A stretch of 64,000 nucleotides of DNA. Source: Larus michahellis (Eukaryota > Chordata > Aves > Charadriiformes > Laridae). Shown here one piece after another: positions 1 through 12,000 of this stretch (position 1 is its first letter; every line of letters begins with the position of its first letter). The stretch lies in NCBI RefSeq assembly GCF_964199755.1, contig NC_133911.1, positions 3,375,001 to 3,439,000 on the forward strand, in the 5' to 3' direction. The position numbers and the translations under genes are program-made. The notes under the pieces are model-generated. The model was not told the DNA's origin. It was given only the letters and a program-made list of their open reading frames with translations, and ran no database searches.

Positions 1-2450
1 AGGAAGGCCTGGCTGCTTGTCTGTAACTGCAGATGGGCAAGAAACTCTATCTGAAAAGCAAGGTGGCCGATTCCCTTTCCGTGTGCGTCATCCGCCAGGT
101 GGGGTGCCAGAACTGGTTGTTGTCCCCTGCCCTATGGCTCGGTGGCCTCAAGGCAAATCCTTTCACCTCTGCTCCCCAGCCAGGAAGCGGAGCCGGCTCC
201 GCTTGTCACTTACAGATTTTCAGACCTATCAGGGAAAGAGGCAATTTACAATGGATGTTGCCCTTCTGGTTTGTTTGCCAAGTGCTGTGTGTGTTTACGA
301 TGCCATAAAAAGGCAATGGAACACACAATTAAACGCAACATGCTTTCTATTTAAAACTCCTGCAACAGGCAAACACTTTGTACCTGCTAAACCTTGGACT
401 CAGTTTCCTGCTTCATATTAAAAATCTGCTGAAGTATTTGGCTCAGCGAGAGCCCGGGACTTGGTACCTGCTGGAGGACGAGAGCAAGTTCTGCGTGTAC
501 AGACGGGGTACGCCAGAGATAACCATCAGAGTCATGACTTTCTACACGAAGGTAACAACAAAAGCACTGGCCAAGAAGCCACGTCACTGGTCAGCTTTGC
601 TCGCAATCGATTCTTTTTGTGGCCTGAGGTATGAGAAATGACTTCAAGTATCTTGTCATCACAGACTCATAGAATGTGTTGGGTTGGAAGGGACCTCCTC
701 TAAAGGCCATCTTGTCCCACCCCCCTGCAGTGAGCAGGGACATCTGTAACTAGATCGGGTTGCTCAGAGCCTCATCCAGCCTGGCCTTGAATGTCTCCAG
801 GGATGGGGCCTCCCCCACCTCTCTGGGCAACCTGGGCCAGTGTCTCACCACCCTCAGTGTGAAGAACTTCTTCCTGATGTCTCATCTAAACCTGCCCTGC
901 TCTAGTTTAAACCATTGCCCCTCGTCCTGTCGCTCCACGCCCTTGCAAACAGCCCCTCCCCAGCTTTCTTGTAGGCCCCCTTCAGGGACTGGAAGAGGCT
1001 CTAAGGTCTCCCCGGAGCCTTCTCTTCTCCAGGCTGAACCCCCCCAGCTCTCTCAGCCTGTCCCCACAGCAGAGGGGCTCCAGCCCTTGGATCATCTCCG
1101 TGGCCTCCTCTGGCCCCGCTCCAACAGGTCCATGCCCTTCTTGTGCTGAGGGCTCCAGAGCTGGACACAGTACTCCAATCTTCATCGCATCCTGGAATTG
1201 TGACATGTGAATCTCAGCCCTTCTTTTGAGCTACGCAGCAGTAATAGACATTTTCAAATATTCAAATCCTGTACATTATTTGGAGCTACTGCAGTTGTTT
1301 AGAAATAAAGAGACCATGTTTAGAAATAAACCAACACAAGGGAATTGGGAAACACTCATCAGCTGTTCTGGGCTTCTCCACAGAATTTGAACAAATTACC
1401 AAATCTCTTTGTGGTTTAGTTTCCCAAGTCCAAGGGGAGAGGTGATTCTTGACCTATATCAGGATGAAAATAATGTTTTAAAAGCTTACTGATCTTTTAA
1501 AAAAAGGCAATAAAGAGCAATATTGCTAACAGATGTAATCAAAGCCTTTGTACCCATGTGTATCAACTTCTGTGCATGACTGTGCAGATCAATAACAGCC
1601 TGGGAGAGCATGAATGAGCACGGCGGGTAAGAGGTGTGAGGAAGGCGAGAAAACCCGTAGTGAATTCCAGGAACAGGTCACCCACAACGCAGAATGAGTA
1701 GTAAAATAATGCTCGTAACAGCTGAAAGAGGCCGCCTGACCTGTGCTGCTGGCGCTGACGTGGGGGGGTCCAGAAACGTGGATTCAGTTCCTGCCTCTGC
1801 TTCATTGCCCCGTTAGAGGACTTACATCTTTTCTCTGTTTTTCTACCCACTCCGAGATGTCGGGGGTAGCAATTTCACCCTTGTGCAGTTATGTCGGTCT
1901 GAACGGATGAGGATGACGGAGCCGGCAGGCGATGCCCGGCAGAGCTGCAGCCATAATGATGAGGAAGGGTCTGGTTTTCCCCTGAGGAAGTTTGAGAAAT
2001 GGGGCATTTGGGTAACTGTACAGGAGCGAGTGAGGTTCTCATCTTTGTGAGAGAGGGAAGAACAGGTTCCTCTTCCCCTGCTGCAAACGGACTCATCTTC
2101 CCCTGCTGCAAAACCAATTGTTGGCTGAGCGTGGGGGGGGGGACGGACGATGGAGGGAAAACTCGGGGAAACATCCCCCGCTGCTGAGGGCTGGCTGGGC
2201 GGCTCTCGGCACCCTCCCAGAGCCCAAAGCTCAGAGCCCAGAGCCAGACTCGCCCAAAGCCCGGACCACCCGCCTCCTCCGGGGGCTGCAGCCGCCCGTC
2301 CCCCCCCGCCCCGGGACCCGCCGTGGGGTGGCAGGAGCCGAAGCCCCGGGGGCTGCGGGAGGCGAAGGGCGGCCGGGAGGGAGCGGGGGAGGCTCCGGGC
2401 CGGGCCGGGCCGGGCGGGGCGGCGGGGGCGGGATCGGGGCGGCGGTGCCG
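1..2450. other. Intergenic region left of the SDR gene
   Basis: No exon could be recognised. The only identified element is a CR1 LINE copy at about 662-1177. Open frames here are short and lack paired splice signals or protein motifs. From about 2190 the base composition rises sharply into the CpG island of the next gene. An upstream gene tail at the left edge cannot be excluded, but nothing supports one. Confidence 0.6.
662..1177 (-). mobile_element. CR1 LINE copy, 5'-truncated, inverted
   Basis: The segment opens with a degenerate CATAGAATG...TTGGGTTGGAAGGGACC block, the reverse complement of the CR1 3' end. It then follows the usual inverted CR1 text (clusters of CTGGCCTTGAA, CTCTGGGCAACCTGGGCCAG, GGCTGAACCCCCCCAGCTC) up to about the CAGTACTCCA box. 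The element therefore lies on the minus strand and has lost its 5' part, including the reverse transcriptase. The terminal repeat is mutated compared with the other copies here, which suggests an older insertion. Confidence 0.9.
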
Positions 2451-3060
2451 GCTCCGCGCTGCGCAGGTTAAGAACGGCGGCGGGAGCAGAGAGAACCGAG
2501 CCGTGCCGAGCCGAGCCGAGCCAGCATGGCCCAGCCGCGCTGCCGCTCCGTGCTCATCACCGGCTGCAGCCGGGGCATCGGGCTGGGGCTGGTGCGGGGG
2601 CTCGCAGCCGCCAGCCCCTCCCCGGATTTCGTCTTTGCGACCTGCCGATACCCCGAGAAGGCGCAGGTAAACCGGGGAGGGGGAGCCGGGGCTCCCCGGG
2701 AGGGGATGCTGCCAGCCCGGCGGACCGCCGCGCCTCCCCCCGGCTCTGCCTGTGCGGGACCCCCCGGCGCCGGTTGGGCTGCGCTGCCGGAGCTCTCCCG
2801 GTGGAGCCTGGCTGGTGGTGCAGCCCCGAGGGCACGTCCCGGCAGTGCTGGCCCCGGGGCCGGGGGGTGGGCTAGCGGGGAGGGGAAGGGGAAGGCGTTT
2901 CTGGAAGCGCGGAACGGGTCGAGCATCCCTGCCGAGCGGGCGCCGGTGTCCGGCAGCGGGTGCCCGGGGCGGGAGCTGGGACTCGGCTCCGGGCCGGGGT
3001 CGGGTAGAGCCGGTGGTGTGGAAGTCTCCGGGGCTGGAGGTGGAATGAGAGCGGGACATG
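2190..3060. promoter_or_regulatory. CpG island and promoter of the SDR gene
   Basis: Dense CpG and very high GC content cover the 5' UTR, exon 1 and the start of intron 1 of the short-chain dehydrogenase gene. G-runs at about 2395-2440 fit a GC-box/Sp1-type promoter or a G-quadruplex. No clear TATA box is seen. Transcription probably starts between about 2440 and 2500, judged only from the distance to the ATG at 2526. The low stop-codon density of this GC-rich stretch creates long spurious open frames on both strands. Confidence 0.75.
2526..2666 (+). CDS. SDR exon 1 (cofactor-binding motif)
   Basis: Residues 1-47, beginning MAQPRCRSVLITG and containing the glycine-rich TGCSRGIG cofactor loop. 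The donor is CAG|GTAAAC and the intron is phase 0. Confidence 0.93.
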
Positions 3061-6000
3061 GCCATTGGGGTACTCCTGTGCGTTCCCAGAGGAGAAGAGC
3101 AGGGAGGCTGGACGGCTGCAGCATCTCAAGCTCTCCTGCCAGCCGCCTCCTCCAGCCCCCGAGTTTCTCACTGGATTTGCAGATGGAGATAAGTATCTCC
3201 TGGCTTTCTCCAGTTTTGCACAGACCCGGAGCCCTGCAGCAATATTCCATCCCCCAGAAACCTTCCCAGTGAAACCCCTTACAGCTTTCCTTGTCTCTTC
3301 TACGCGGTGTGTCTGTGTCCCCAGAAGGAGCTGTGTGTCTGTCTCTTCCCTTTCTCCAGTGGACTTGCAACAAGTGAGAAGGCCCAAATGAATGACGAAT
3401 TACACGCTTCTCTTAGTGCCCTTCTTGGCTGGGCAAAGACCCTTTCAGCCAGCATTCCTGCTGCTGCAGCAGCATAGCAGTAACGTGTTTGGACTCCTTC
3501 CCCATCCCTAGACTGTTATAAATGACTGTCAGACAAATTGAGGGCACTCCCTGACCATTTGGGAGGCAAATTGATAATGAGGGCTATCAGCCTGCTCACT
3601 TTGTGGCCACTGGTGTCTTCTGTTGCATCTCTCATCTGATCTTGACCCTCCTCAGTAAGGCAGATGCTGCAAGGGCAGCGCAGCAACTCACACAGGTATC
3701 ACCTTCTTCCTTTCCTAGGAAAACCCTGGTGTTCCAGAGCTGCGAGAATCTGAGTTCTCTGCTCTGTGACTGTCTCAAACCTCTGTGCATTGCTGCAGGC
3801 ATTCGGTAGGAGAATTGATACCAAAAGCTCTGCTTCTGCCTCTCCCCTATTTCAAGCGCGGCACAAGGCTGCCTTAGCGAAAGGTAAATTCCCTGGCACA
3901 TGCAGAGGTAAAATAGAGCTTATATGTCTCTTATACGTCTGTTACCTTACGGTGGATACTGCTTAGCTACACAAAAACTTTAAAAGATGGTGCTGGGGCT
4001 CCCCTTCAAGGACGGTGGTGGCTGGTCAGGGAACACCTTCGCTCGCACCACTCGCTTCTGCAGTAGCGCTGTGCTGCCGTACGGGTGCTTACGGAACTGA
4101 AGGAAAAGGTCTTAATTTTGTGACAATCTCTCCAGCACAAAGACACATTTAGGATATTTCTGAACCGAATGGCTGGTAAATGGTCCGGCAGGACTGGAAT
4201 CTGGTGCACAGCCTGCCTTTCAGAGCCACTGGTTCCTGCAGCTTCCTCCCCCACAGCCCCCCTTCTGCACGACATGAGCTCCCGAACAGGTATTCGCTGC
4301 CACTCTGTTCGCTTTTAACTCCTGTTACAAGGCCTGGCGTTTGTCCCAGACGTATTTCCTATTAGGGATTGCACAACAGTGTGGTGCTGTCGTGGTACGG
4401 GAAACCAGCAGAGACACATGACCTGTTGTTAGATAGAAATCTCTCTGCTTAGTTGTTTGTTCTAAAGCTGCTTTCGCCGGAGCTGAGGTAGGGTCTCTTT
4501 CTCACCAACCGGCCCTTGTGCTCAGCAATGATTTCTCATTATGATGCTCTTAGATGATTTACTTTACATGGAGAAGCGAAATGGTTCCTTCAGTAAGAAG
4601 AACTTCCTAGGAAACATTACACGGGCGTATCTTAACACAATTTGTGAGGTTTTTTGCATTGCCAATACTTCAAATTCTGGAGTGAAAAGGCTGGTAAACC
4701 TGCACAGGAAGATGAAATTGCCCTCAAATAGTGCAGTGTGCCTGGGGAGAGTCTGGGTCGCTCCTCGCTTGCCGCGGTAGGTGTCTGGACAGACTGCTGG
4801 CAGTGGTGTCTCATGTAGGCAGGAAGCTGGCCAAGAGCCGCATTCCAGTAACCCCGAGTGGTGATTCTGCAGGCCACATGGGGGGCATCCTGAGCCCTTT
4901 TTTTTTTTTGCGGGGGGGGGGGGGCAATATTTGTCCTTGGTGGATGAGGGTGGGTTTTTGTTCTTTGTAAGGACCTCTAGGCCATGTGCTGTGCTTTGGC
5001 AGAACATCAGTAGAAACCTCTGCGGCCAGCTGAAAGCATATTTCTAACAGATGGGTCTGAAAACCCCACAAGGAAGGGGAATCTTTGCTAATGGTACTGT
5101 AGTAGTCTCACCAGTATCGTCTGTCCCATCTGCAAGGCAGAAAGTTGGCACAAAACCGTCTGACCTTCTGAGGTGTGTTTCCACCATGCCGCTGGTCCTT
5201 CTAGCTGGCAGAGGGCAAGCACAGACCTGCTTGAGCCTCCGGCAATGAGTCTGGGCACCACCGACAACCGACTGTCTCAAAGCCTGGATCCAACTTGGCA
5301 AGGTGGCTCGAGTGCGGTATGGTAAGGAAAGGCAAAGGTTTGGTGATTTTTTTTTTCTTCTTTTTTCGGTTTTTTTTTTTTTTTTTCTTTCCCAGAGAGA
5401 AAACTTTGCCTTCACTGACTTGCCAGTCACATCTTGAAACCCCAGAGTTTGGGTTCCTGCACTGCAGACTTGTCCTAGTGCACGCGAAATGGGCTTTGCC
5501 CGTCTGAGACCCATTTGTTGGCCGTGCGGACTGGGCTGTGAAGTTGAGTGACTTGCTCTTTCTCGGGCACACCTGAGCTCTCAGTGCTTGCTTTTTTTCT
5601 CATGACAGTGATTCTAGATGTCTAATTTTGTTTCTTCTCACTTTGCTTTGTGGTAAGCGACCATTTGAAAAAATCTCGCTTAATATGAGTGTGCTGCACC
5701 CTCCCCCACCCCCTCCTGCCCCCGATTCCTCTCCTGGATTAGAGGATGAATTCGGAGAATGGCAACTTTGGACGCCTCTCTCAAATTCTGCTCTCATCTG
5801 GTTTGGTAGAGTAGCATTTTCCTGCTGTAGAATGCAGGGAGGGGGGATAAAAGGATGGCAAGAGGTTAAATGAGAAGCCTTTTAAAAATCATCTTGAGTT
5901 TTTCGAAAAAAAGTGATTAAATAAGCTTAGCTACTGGCAAATCCGGCACCCATCTTGGGGACAATAGTCAGCAGCAACCCCCAGGCAGCAGACAGTTATC

Positions 6001-9000
6001 CAGAGACTCTCTCGGCAGAGCGTATGCTGTTACACAGGCGACCGCGTGCTTTGGAGTCCTCCAAACAGTGGACAGCCAGCCCCTAAGGACCTGATTTTTA
6101 GAAAGAGATGCTGGAGAAGAGTCTGACTCTGCTTTCCTCTGCTTTACTACAGAAAGCAGCACGTCTCCTGTAACTTGCAAACCCTGGGATAATGCTGAAC
6201 AGCTGCAAGCTTTTGCATGTGAGTCTGTGCTGGCAGAAGTTGTGATAACTTGAGTTCTTGTGCTGAAGAGCTCCTAGGTGGCCTCCACAGAACATTTGCC
6301 TAACAAATGGGCTTTAGATCACACGATAACATGCAGCAGGCCCGCAGGCGCATCTAGATAACCGCTGCCCCTCCTTGAAAAGTACCATACTAGACTCCCT
6401 CAGCCACACTTTGATTCTGATCTGCCTTTGCTTGGGCCGCTCCAGCACTGAGAGTGGAAGCAGCTACAAATCTCTTGCAAAATAATCCTGACATCCCGTC
6501 TTTGCACTCCAGATGGACAAAACCACAGTACAGTTGTTATTAGGCAGCCTGCATGGGCTCTTAAGCCCGTCTCATAAACCTCCCCCACCTCTTTCCTGCT
6601 TTTCTTTTTTGCTCTTTCTTCCCCCATCCCACTTCCCCATAAAAAGGAAAAAATGCTGACCCAAGGTCCAAGACAACCCCTAATGATGGCGTAGGCCCCC
6701 CTCTGGCCTGCCGAAGTGTGGAAGGAGGAGGTGGCTCTCTGGAGAAGCGAGGTAGCTGAAGGGATGCGGATGGACATGGTATAAATCTGTTCACGGTGCT
6801 TCCTGTCCCCAGCTTGGCTCTGCTGAGAGCCAAATGTGGGACCCCGGGACAGGAGCATCTCTTGTTCCCCCTGCTCGCCCCGTAAGCCCAAGCGTGTTCC
6901 CAGGTGAACAAGAAAACGTTCAGTTCCTCGCCGCTCACGAGTCCTCTGCTGGGCCTTGGAAAGCTTCCAGGGCTTAATGTGCTGTTTCCCTTCCTCTGAA
7001 GTAGGAGATAGCATTTCTAACAGTGCTGTGTCTGTTCCCTCCTCAGACACAGAGCTCTGGCTGAAGTGCTCCTGCACACTGTCTCTGTCAGCCTGGGGTT
7101 CTGTTTTCTCTTTGCTACATATTTTAGCCATGTGCTCCGCTATTGGGACGAGCAGCTGGGCAATCTCTGGAGCGGTGCTCTAGCCAGACATATGTGCTAT
7201 ATCAGGCAAGGGGGGCATTCTTGAAGTCTTTCTAATTTTGGGTTATTGCAGTGTTTGTTGTTGTTGTGTGGGGTTTGTTTTTTGTTTTGTTTTTTTTTTC
7301 TGGAAGCATTTTGCACTTCCTACAGCATTAAGGTCTGGCTCTTCTTGACACAGCGAGGACTGTGGCTTTGGGGCAGTCCCTGCAGCAGCTTGGCATAAGC
7401 CATTACACAGTTGAACAGTAAGTTGGCTGCACGCTGTCACAGTGAATAGCCTGTCTCGGACAGACATGGGCAAATATGATACATCTTTGACTTCGTCCCA
7501 AGCACAAGCGGGACAATGTGAAAGGATACCCGAGTACGCTTTGCCTGACAAAGCCGCCTCCAGGCTGTTAGTTTGGCTTGATTGCTTCCAACTGGCCCCG
7601 TGTGGCCAGGTTCTTTCCAAGAGTTGTAACTGAAATGAATAATGCTTTCATAAAGGAGGCGAAGTAAATCTTGCTAAATGACAAGGACAACATAACATTC
7701 CCGGTTGAAATCTAGCAATAAATATCCTGTGTACTGATGAGTCTGTATCTGCAGCCTTGAGTGCCAGAGGATCTTGTTTAAATTGGAGTAGACTGACTCT
7801 TTGTTAATCATAATTAAAATCAGCAAGCAGGAAACAACAGATGCTAATCGGAGCTTAAGTTTTCTTGGAATCCCTAAGAGTTGATTCCCAGGGGTAACGA
7901 TTCAGGTGCAGAGCACTTCTGGTGCTACTATGCTAAACACAGCATTAGGGGTTGTGTTGTGGTTTTCTGTCGTTTTTGTTTGTCTTGTTTGTTTTTAAGT
8001 TGGCTATCACAGTGCGCTGACTAAAAATGACTTAGCCTGGGATCTGTTGGCTGTACCGACCTTTCTTTAAATGAAACTGCGCAAACTGACATTAAAACAC
8101 AAGCTGCAGCTCAAACAGCAGTGCCAACGCGCTCACTTATTCTTGTGTCCGCGCTGCCTTATGGGCTGCGCCGTCTCTCTTAGACCCTGCTCGAGACCCT
8201 GCCTTCCCAGGGACGTACCCTAGTTGTCCTGGGTGCAGTGCCTCTGCACTACCATGTTGGCATAAAAAAAAGTGAGCACAAGCCTGCTGCAAAAAAACCT
8301 TGCAGGTTTGGTTTTTTCGTTTGGCTTTTTGGGGGTATTTTTTTTGTTTTGGTGGGGGTTTTTTTGTTTTGTCCGTAATGGGGGGAGAGCAAGGCGCTTG
8401 ACAGACGACCACAATGAGTTTCAGGAAAGCTTATTCCTTCGGAGGGGAGAACATAACTAGTATATGCATGTATTGCGGTGATATTTTCAGAGTTCTCTGG
8501 ACACAGGAGGCTTTTGATCTCTCTGATCAAAACGACCTGGGGTGGGGGAAGCGGAGAAGCAGCACACGTGGCTGGTGGCTCGAAATGGCCGCACCTGATT
8601 GCGCTGCCACCAACTTGTTTCAATACTCCCCTCCGCATGTTCCTTCTAGTCACAGTAAGGAAAAGAATAGGCTTTTCTCCAATTTTTAGGTTTCCTAACT
8701 GGATTTTTCAGCTTATGTTTATATCAGGTGGTGTAACATTCTTGAAGACCAAAGCTGTCTAAGTTAGCTTTATGCCTGGAAGCTGCTTCTGAGAAACTTA
8801 AACCACTGAAGTGGGAGTCACTTGTTAACCAAGTAATTAACTAAATGGAAAAACCATTGAATTTTAAACGTGATTTGCATGCAGCAATTGTAATTCCATG
8901 CTGTTTATGTTCTGGAGAACGCTTAACGCTACAGTGTTTGGAGTTCTTAATTGAACATATTGCTTACTCACTTCAGAAGCCTCTCAGTTGCTCTCACTAT

Positions 9001-12000
9001 ACAAAACATCCCTGGCCTTTTAGCAAAAGTTAGTAGCTTGTCTCTGTCAGAGAGTAAAGCAATCTGACTGTAAATAAATGAACAAACCTCAAGAAGCCAG
9101 AGCACTTCTGGAGTTTATTATCAAGTAAATGATACTGTCAAACTGAGTCCTGTGGACAGTCCAAAGTCACATAATTATTGCAGGCCTTGACATGGCAGAA
9201 CTATTTCATGCTTGACTATCAATAAACAAGATAGTGTGTTCTGGGCCTTTAATCTGTTGAAAACTGTCCCATCAAGCCCTATCCAAGGGAAGGAATGTCT
9301 TCTGGTTTTGTGCTTTTGACTCGTTCCCCTTCCTTCCCCCTCCCCTTAATAGCTTTAACTGCAGTTGTAGATTGTCCTCAGTGGGAAAACAAATTTTCTA
9401 AACAAGCCTGCAGAGAATCCTGCAGGGTATGAACTGAGATAAAAGATGTAACGCGTTATAGCTTGACAGAGGACATGGAGTCCCCAAGTGTCTCCAAGTG
9501 GCAAAAAAGTACTCTTTCAAAATCGGCCCTCCTGACCCTTATTCCCAAAGGGCTCCTAAAGAAAGGGATTTGCTTGAGCTGGAATGTTTGGCCAGGTTTG
9601 CTCAGTCTCCGAAACGTAGCTGGGAGTATGTAATCCATCTGGTACATTTGGCCCTACTTCCCGCTTGGCTACATGGCACAGAAACCTAAGTATTCCAGCT
9701 GGGCCTATAAATCCAATTTGGACATACTTTGTCCAGCAGCAACACCAGTATAGTACTAATTTTCTCCAAGAACACTATTCATTCCTCTACTGAGAGGTAG
9801 TAGACAGATGACCGAATTATAGCTATCTAGCAGAGAGAGAATTGTTCTCGTGGACAGTTGCTGTGTATGTAACTGATCTCGTGTGTGCTCTATCCTCAGT
9901 TACAAGAACTGAAGCTGATGAGAGTGCTGGGGAAAACAGAATTTCCACGGGAAATTCGCTAGGAAACTTTTTCTGCAAACAGTAATTCCAAATGGCTTTT
10001 CTTAAGCATTCCTGTTGCCCCGAGCTGATGTCTAGCACTAGCTGAGCTTCAGGAGAATAGCGTTTTTCTTACAGAAGTGGGGAATTGCTGGCTTGGAATG
10101 CAGTCTGAGCACCAGGTCTGCTGTGGAACCAGCAACAGTACCCACTTGATCGAAGACCTTTGGTTACACTGCAAACACACCCTTGAGTTGTACGCTGAGA
10201 ACTAACTCTGTAATCTAGCGTGCTGGTATCTTGACTAAGCAGGTGAAGAGTCCAGTTTCTTGGAGTAATCGATCTTGCTCTCAGGAAAGCTGAGGAAAGC
10301 AAAGTAGTATCACTGCCTCAAACTGTTTAATGTGATAGCCATATATATATATATATGTAAAAAAGATAACCCAAATAATTTCTTCTTCCTAGGAACTCCA
10401 GCAGCTTAGCAAGCAATACAGCAATATCAAGCTCCTCCAACTGGGTGAGTAAAGAGCTTATACAGAAGTATGTTTCTTAAGAAACTCCTCTCCTGGGTGA
10501 TCAGTAGCTGTACATGACCTCCAGCAGCTGAAAACGATCACCCTCGTCTTAAGATAACAGTGGGACAACATAATCTATGTAAAGCCTTCTGGGCATTGTT
10601 ATCTCTGTGTGCTACCTAAATGTCCCCATTCAGCCTAATGCCGTAGCTTTGGTTTATCGTGCAGTTGTACAGTGACAAATGAAATTTGAACCCCACATTT
10701 CACTGTTCACTGTAGCTATTCTTGGCTCCTCTGTGCAGATGTGGTCTGTGAAAACAGCATCAAGAAAGTAGTCAAGGAAGTGGAAGAAATTGTGGGAGAC
10801 AAAGGTCTGAACTGCCTCATCAACAATGCTGGCATCAATGTGCTTGCTTCCTTGGAAGAAGTCACAGCAGAGACAATGCTCACCATTTATGAAACCAATA
10901 CAGTTGCCCAGCTGATGGTCACCAAGGTAAGAACTGGGAGGACTGTGGTTCATCTATGGTACTATAAGAGGCTTCTCCACTAGTGAGCTGGACGCGTAAC
11001 CAAAGCACTTGTCACCTTGGAACTGCACAGATGCAGGTCTGATATCAAACTGCATGCCTAGAGAGCAGCAAGAGATCCATTTTATCAAGGATCTTTCTCT
11101 TTATTTCAATCCATCTGGTATGAGGTCACTTGAGTGGACAGGTTGGATTAGGAGGTGGGCAGAAGAGACTGAAGGTCCTTGCTATTTACAGCTGGCTGTT
11201 ATAGAAAGGTTTCCTATGGTCAGCTTGTCTGGGGAGCCATCACCATTCTGTGCTCGACTGCAATTCTTCATAGAGCAGAACCTGAGAGTCCAGCTTGCCT
11301 TGAATGTTCCAAGAGCAAGCTGACAAATTAAAACAAACTCTTGTTTTCACAGGCGTTTCTACCCCTTCTGAGGAAGGCAGCCCAGCTGAGCACAGGAATG
11401 GGCTGCCATAGAGCTGCTATTATCAATATGTCTTCTCTTGCTGCCTCCATGCAACTCGTCCAGGCAAATGAGATGTTCCTCAAGGTCTACCCCTACAGGA
11501 TAGCAAAGGTTTGTAGGTTTCCCTGGGCTGTGCTCAGTGGGTTAGGGCAGGCCTGTTAGTTAAAGACCACTCTGAGCTTAAGACAATGATCTGAGGTGTG
11601 TGACGCTTCCTTGGATAGGATGACAAAGGAACTGTTCTTGTTCTTCATGTGGGTGGAAATGGGACCTGCGAAAACCGTACATCTGGAGCACGCACACTGA
11701 CTTCTTAAGAACAGGCTCACAAGTGCGCCCTCACTACTCCGATATAGATCCATTTCAGAGGGACTTGGCTTTCGGGGAAGAACCGATGCCGTCAATTGTG
11801 TGCCCTATTAGCTGTGTTCCTCTCCAGGCCGAGCAAGATAGCAGGCATGAAGCTCAACAAAAGGCGCGCTGACCTGTACATGGTAATGCTAGTTAGTGAG
11901 AGGTGGAGTTTTTCGTTTTGTCACATCCAGAGACTGAGTTTGTACGAATAGTCAGGATTAGGCATACAGTTTCTCCTACACCACCTACTCATAAGCTGTT

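Larger units (their letters stand above)
2667..10392 (+). other. SDR intron 1 (7.7 kb)
   Basis: The largest SDR intron. Beyond the CpG island tail it has low-complexity tracts at 4898-4924, 5348-5391, 7255-7301 and 8308-8371 and no recognised transposon or exon. Many short open frames here have no splice or motif support. Confidence 0.7.

Noticed and set aside
378-641. 87-codon open frame with protein-like wording near the left edge
   Set aside because: A donor-like ACGAAG|GTAACA exists, but the acceptor is weak and the peptide resembles nothing I know. Too little to call an exon.
1875-3065. Long minus-strand open frame of about 396 codons and similar frames on both strands
   Set aside because: It lies in the CpG island of the SDR gene, where GC-rich DNA has few stop codons. 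The peptide is Pro/Arg/Gly-rich with no domain, and the true exon 1 is on the other strand.
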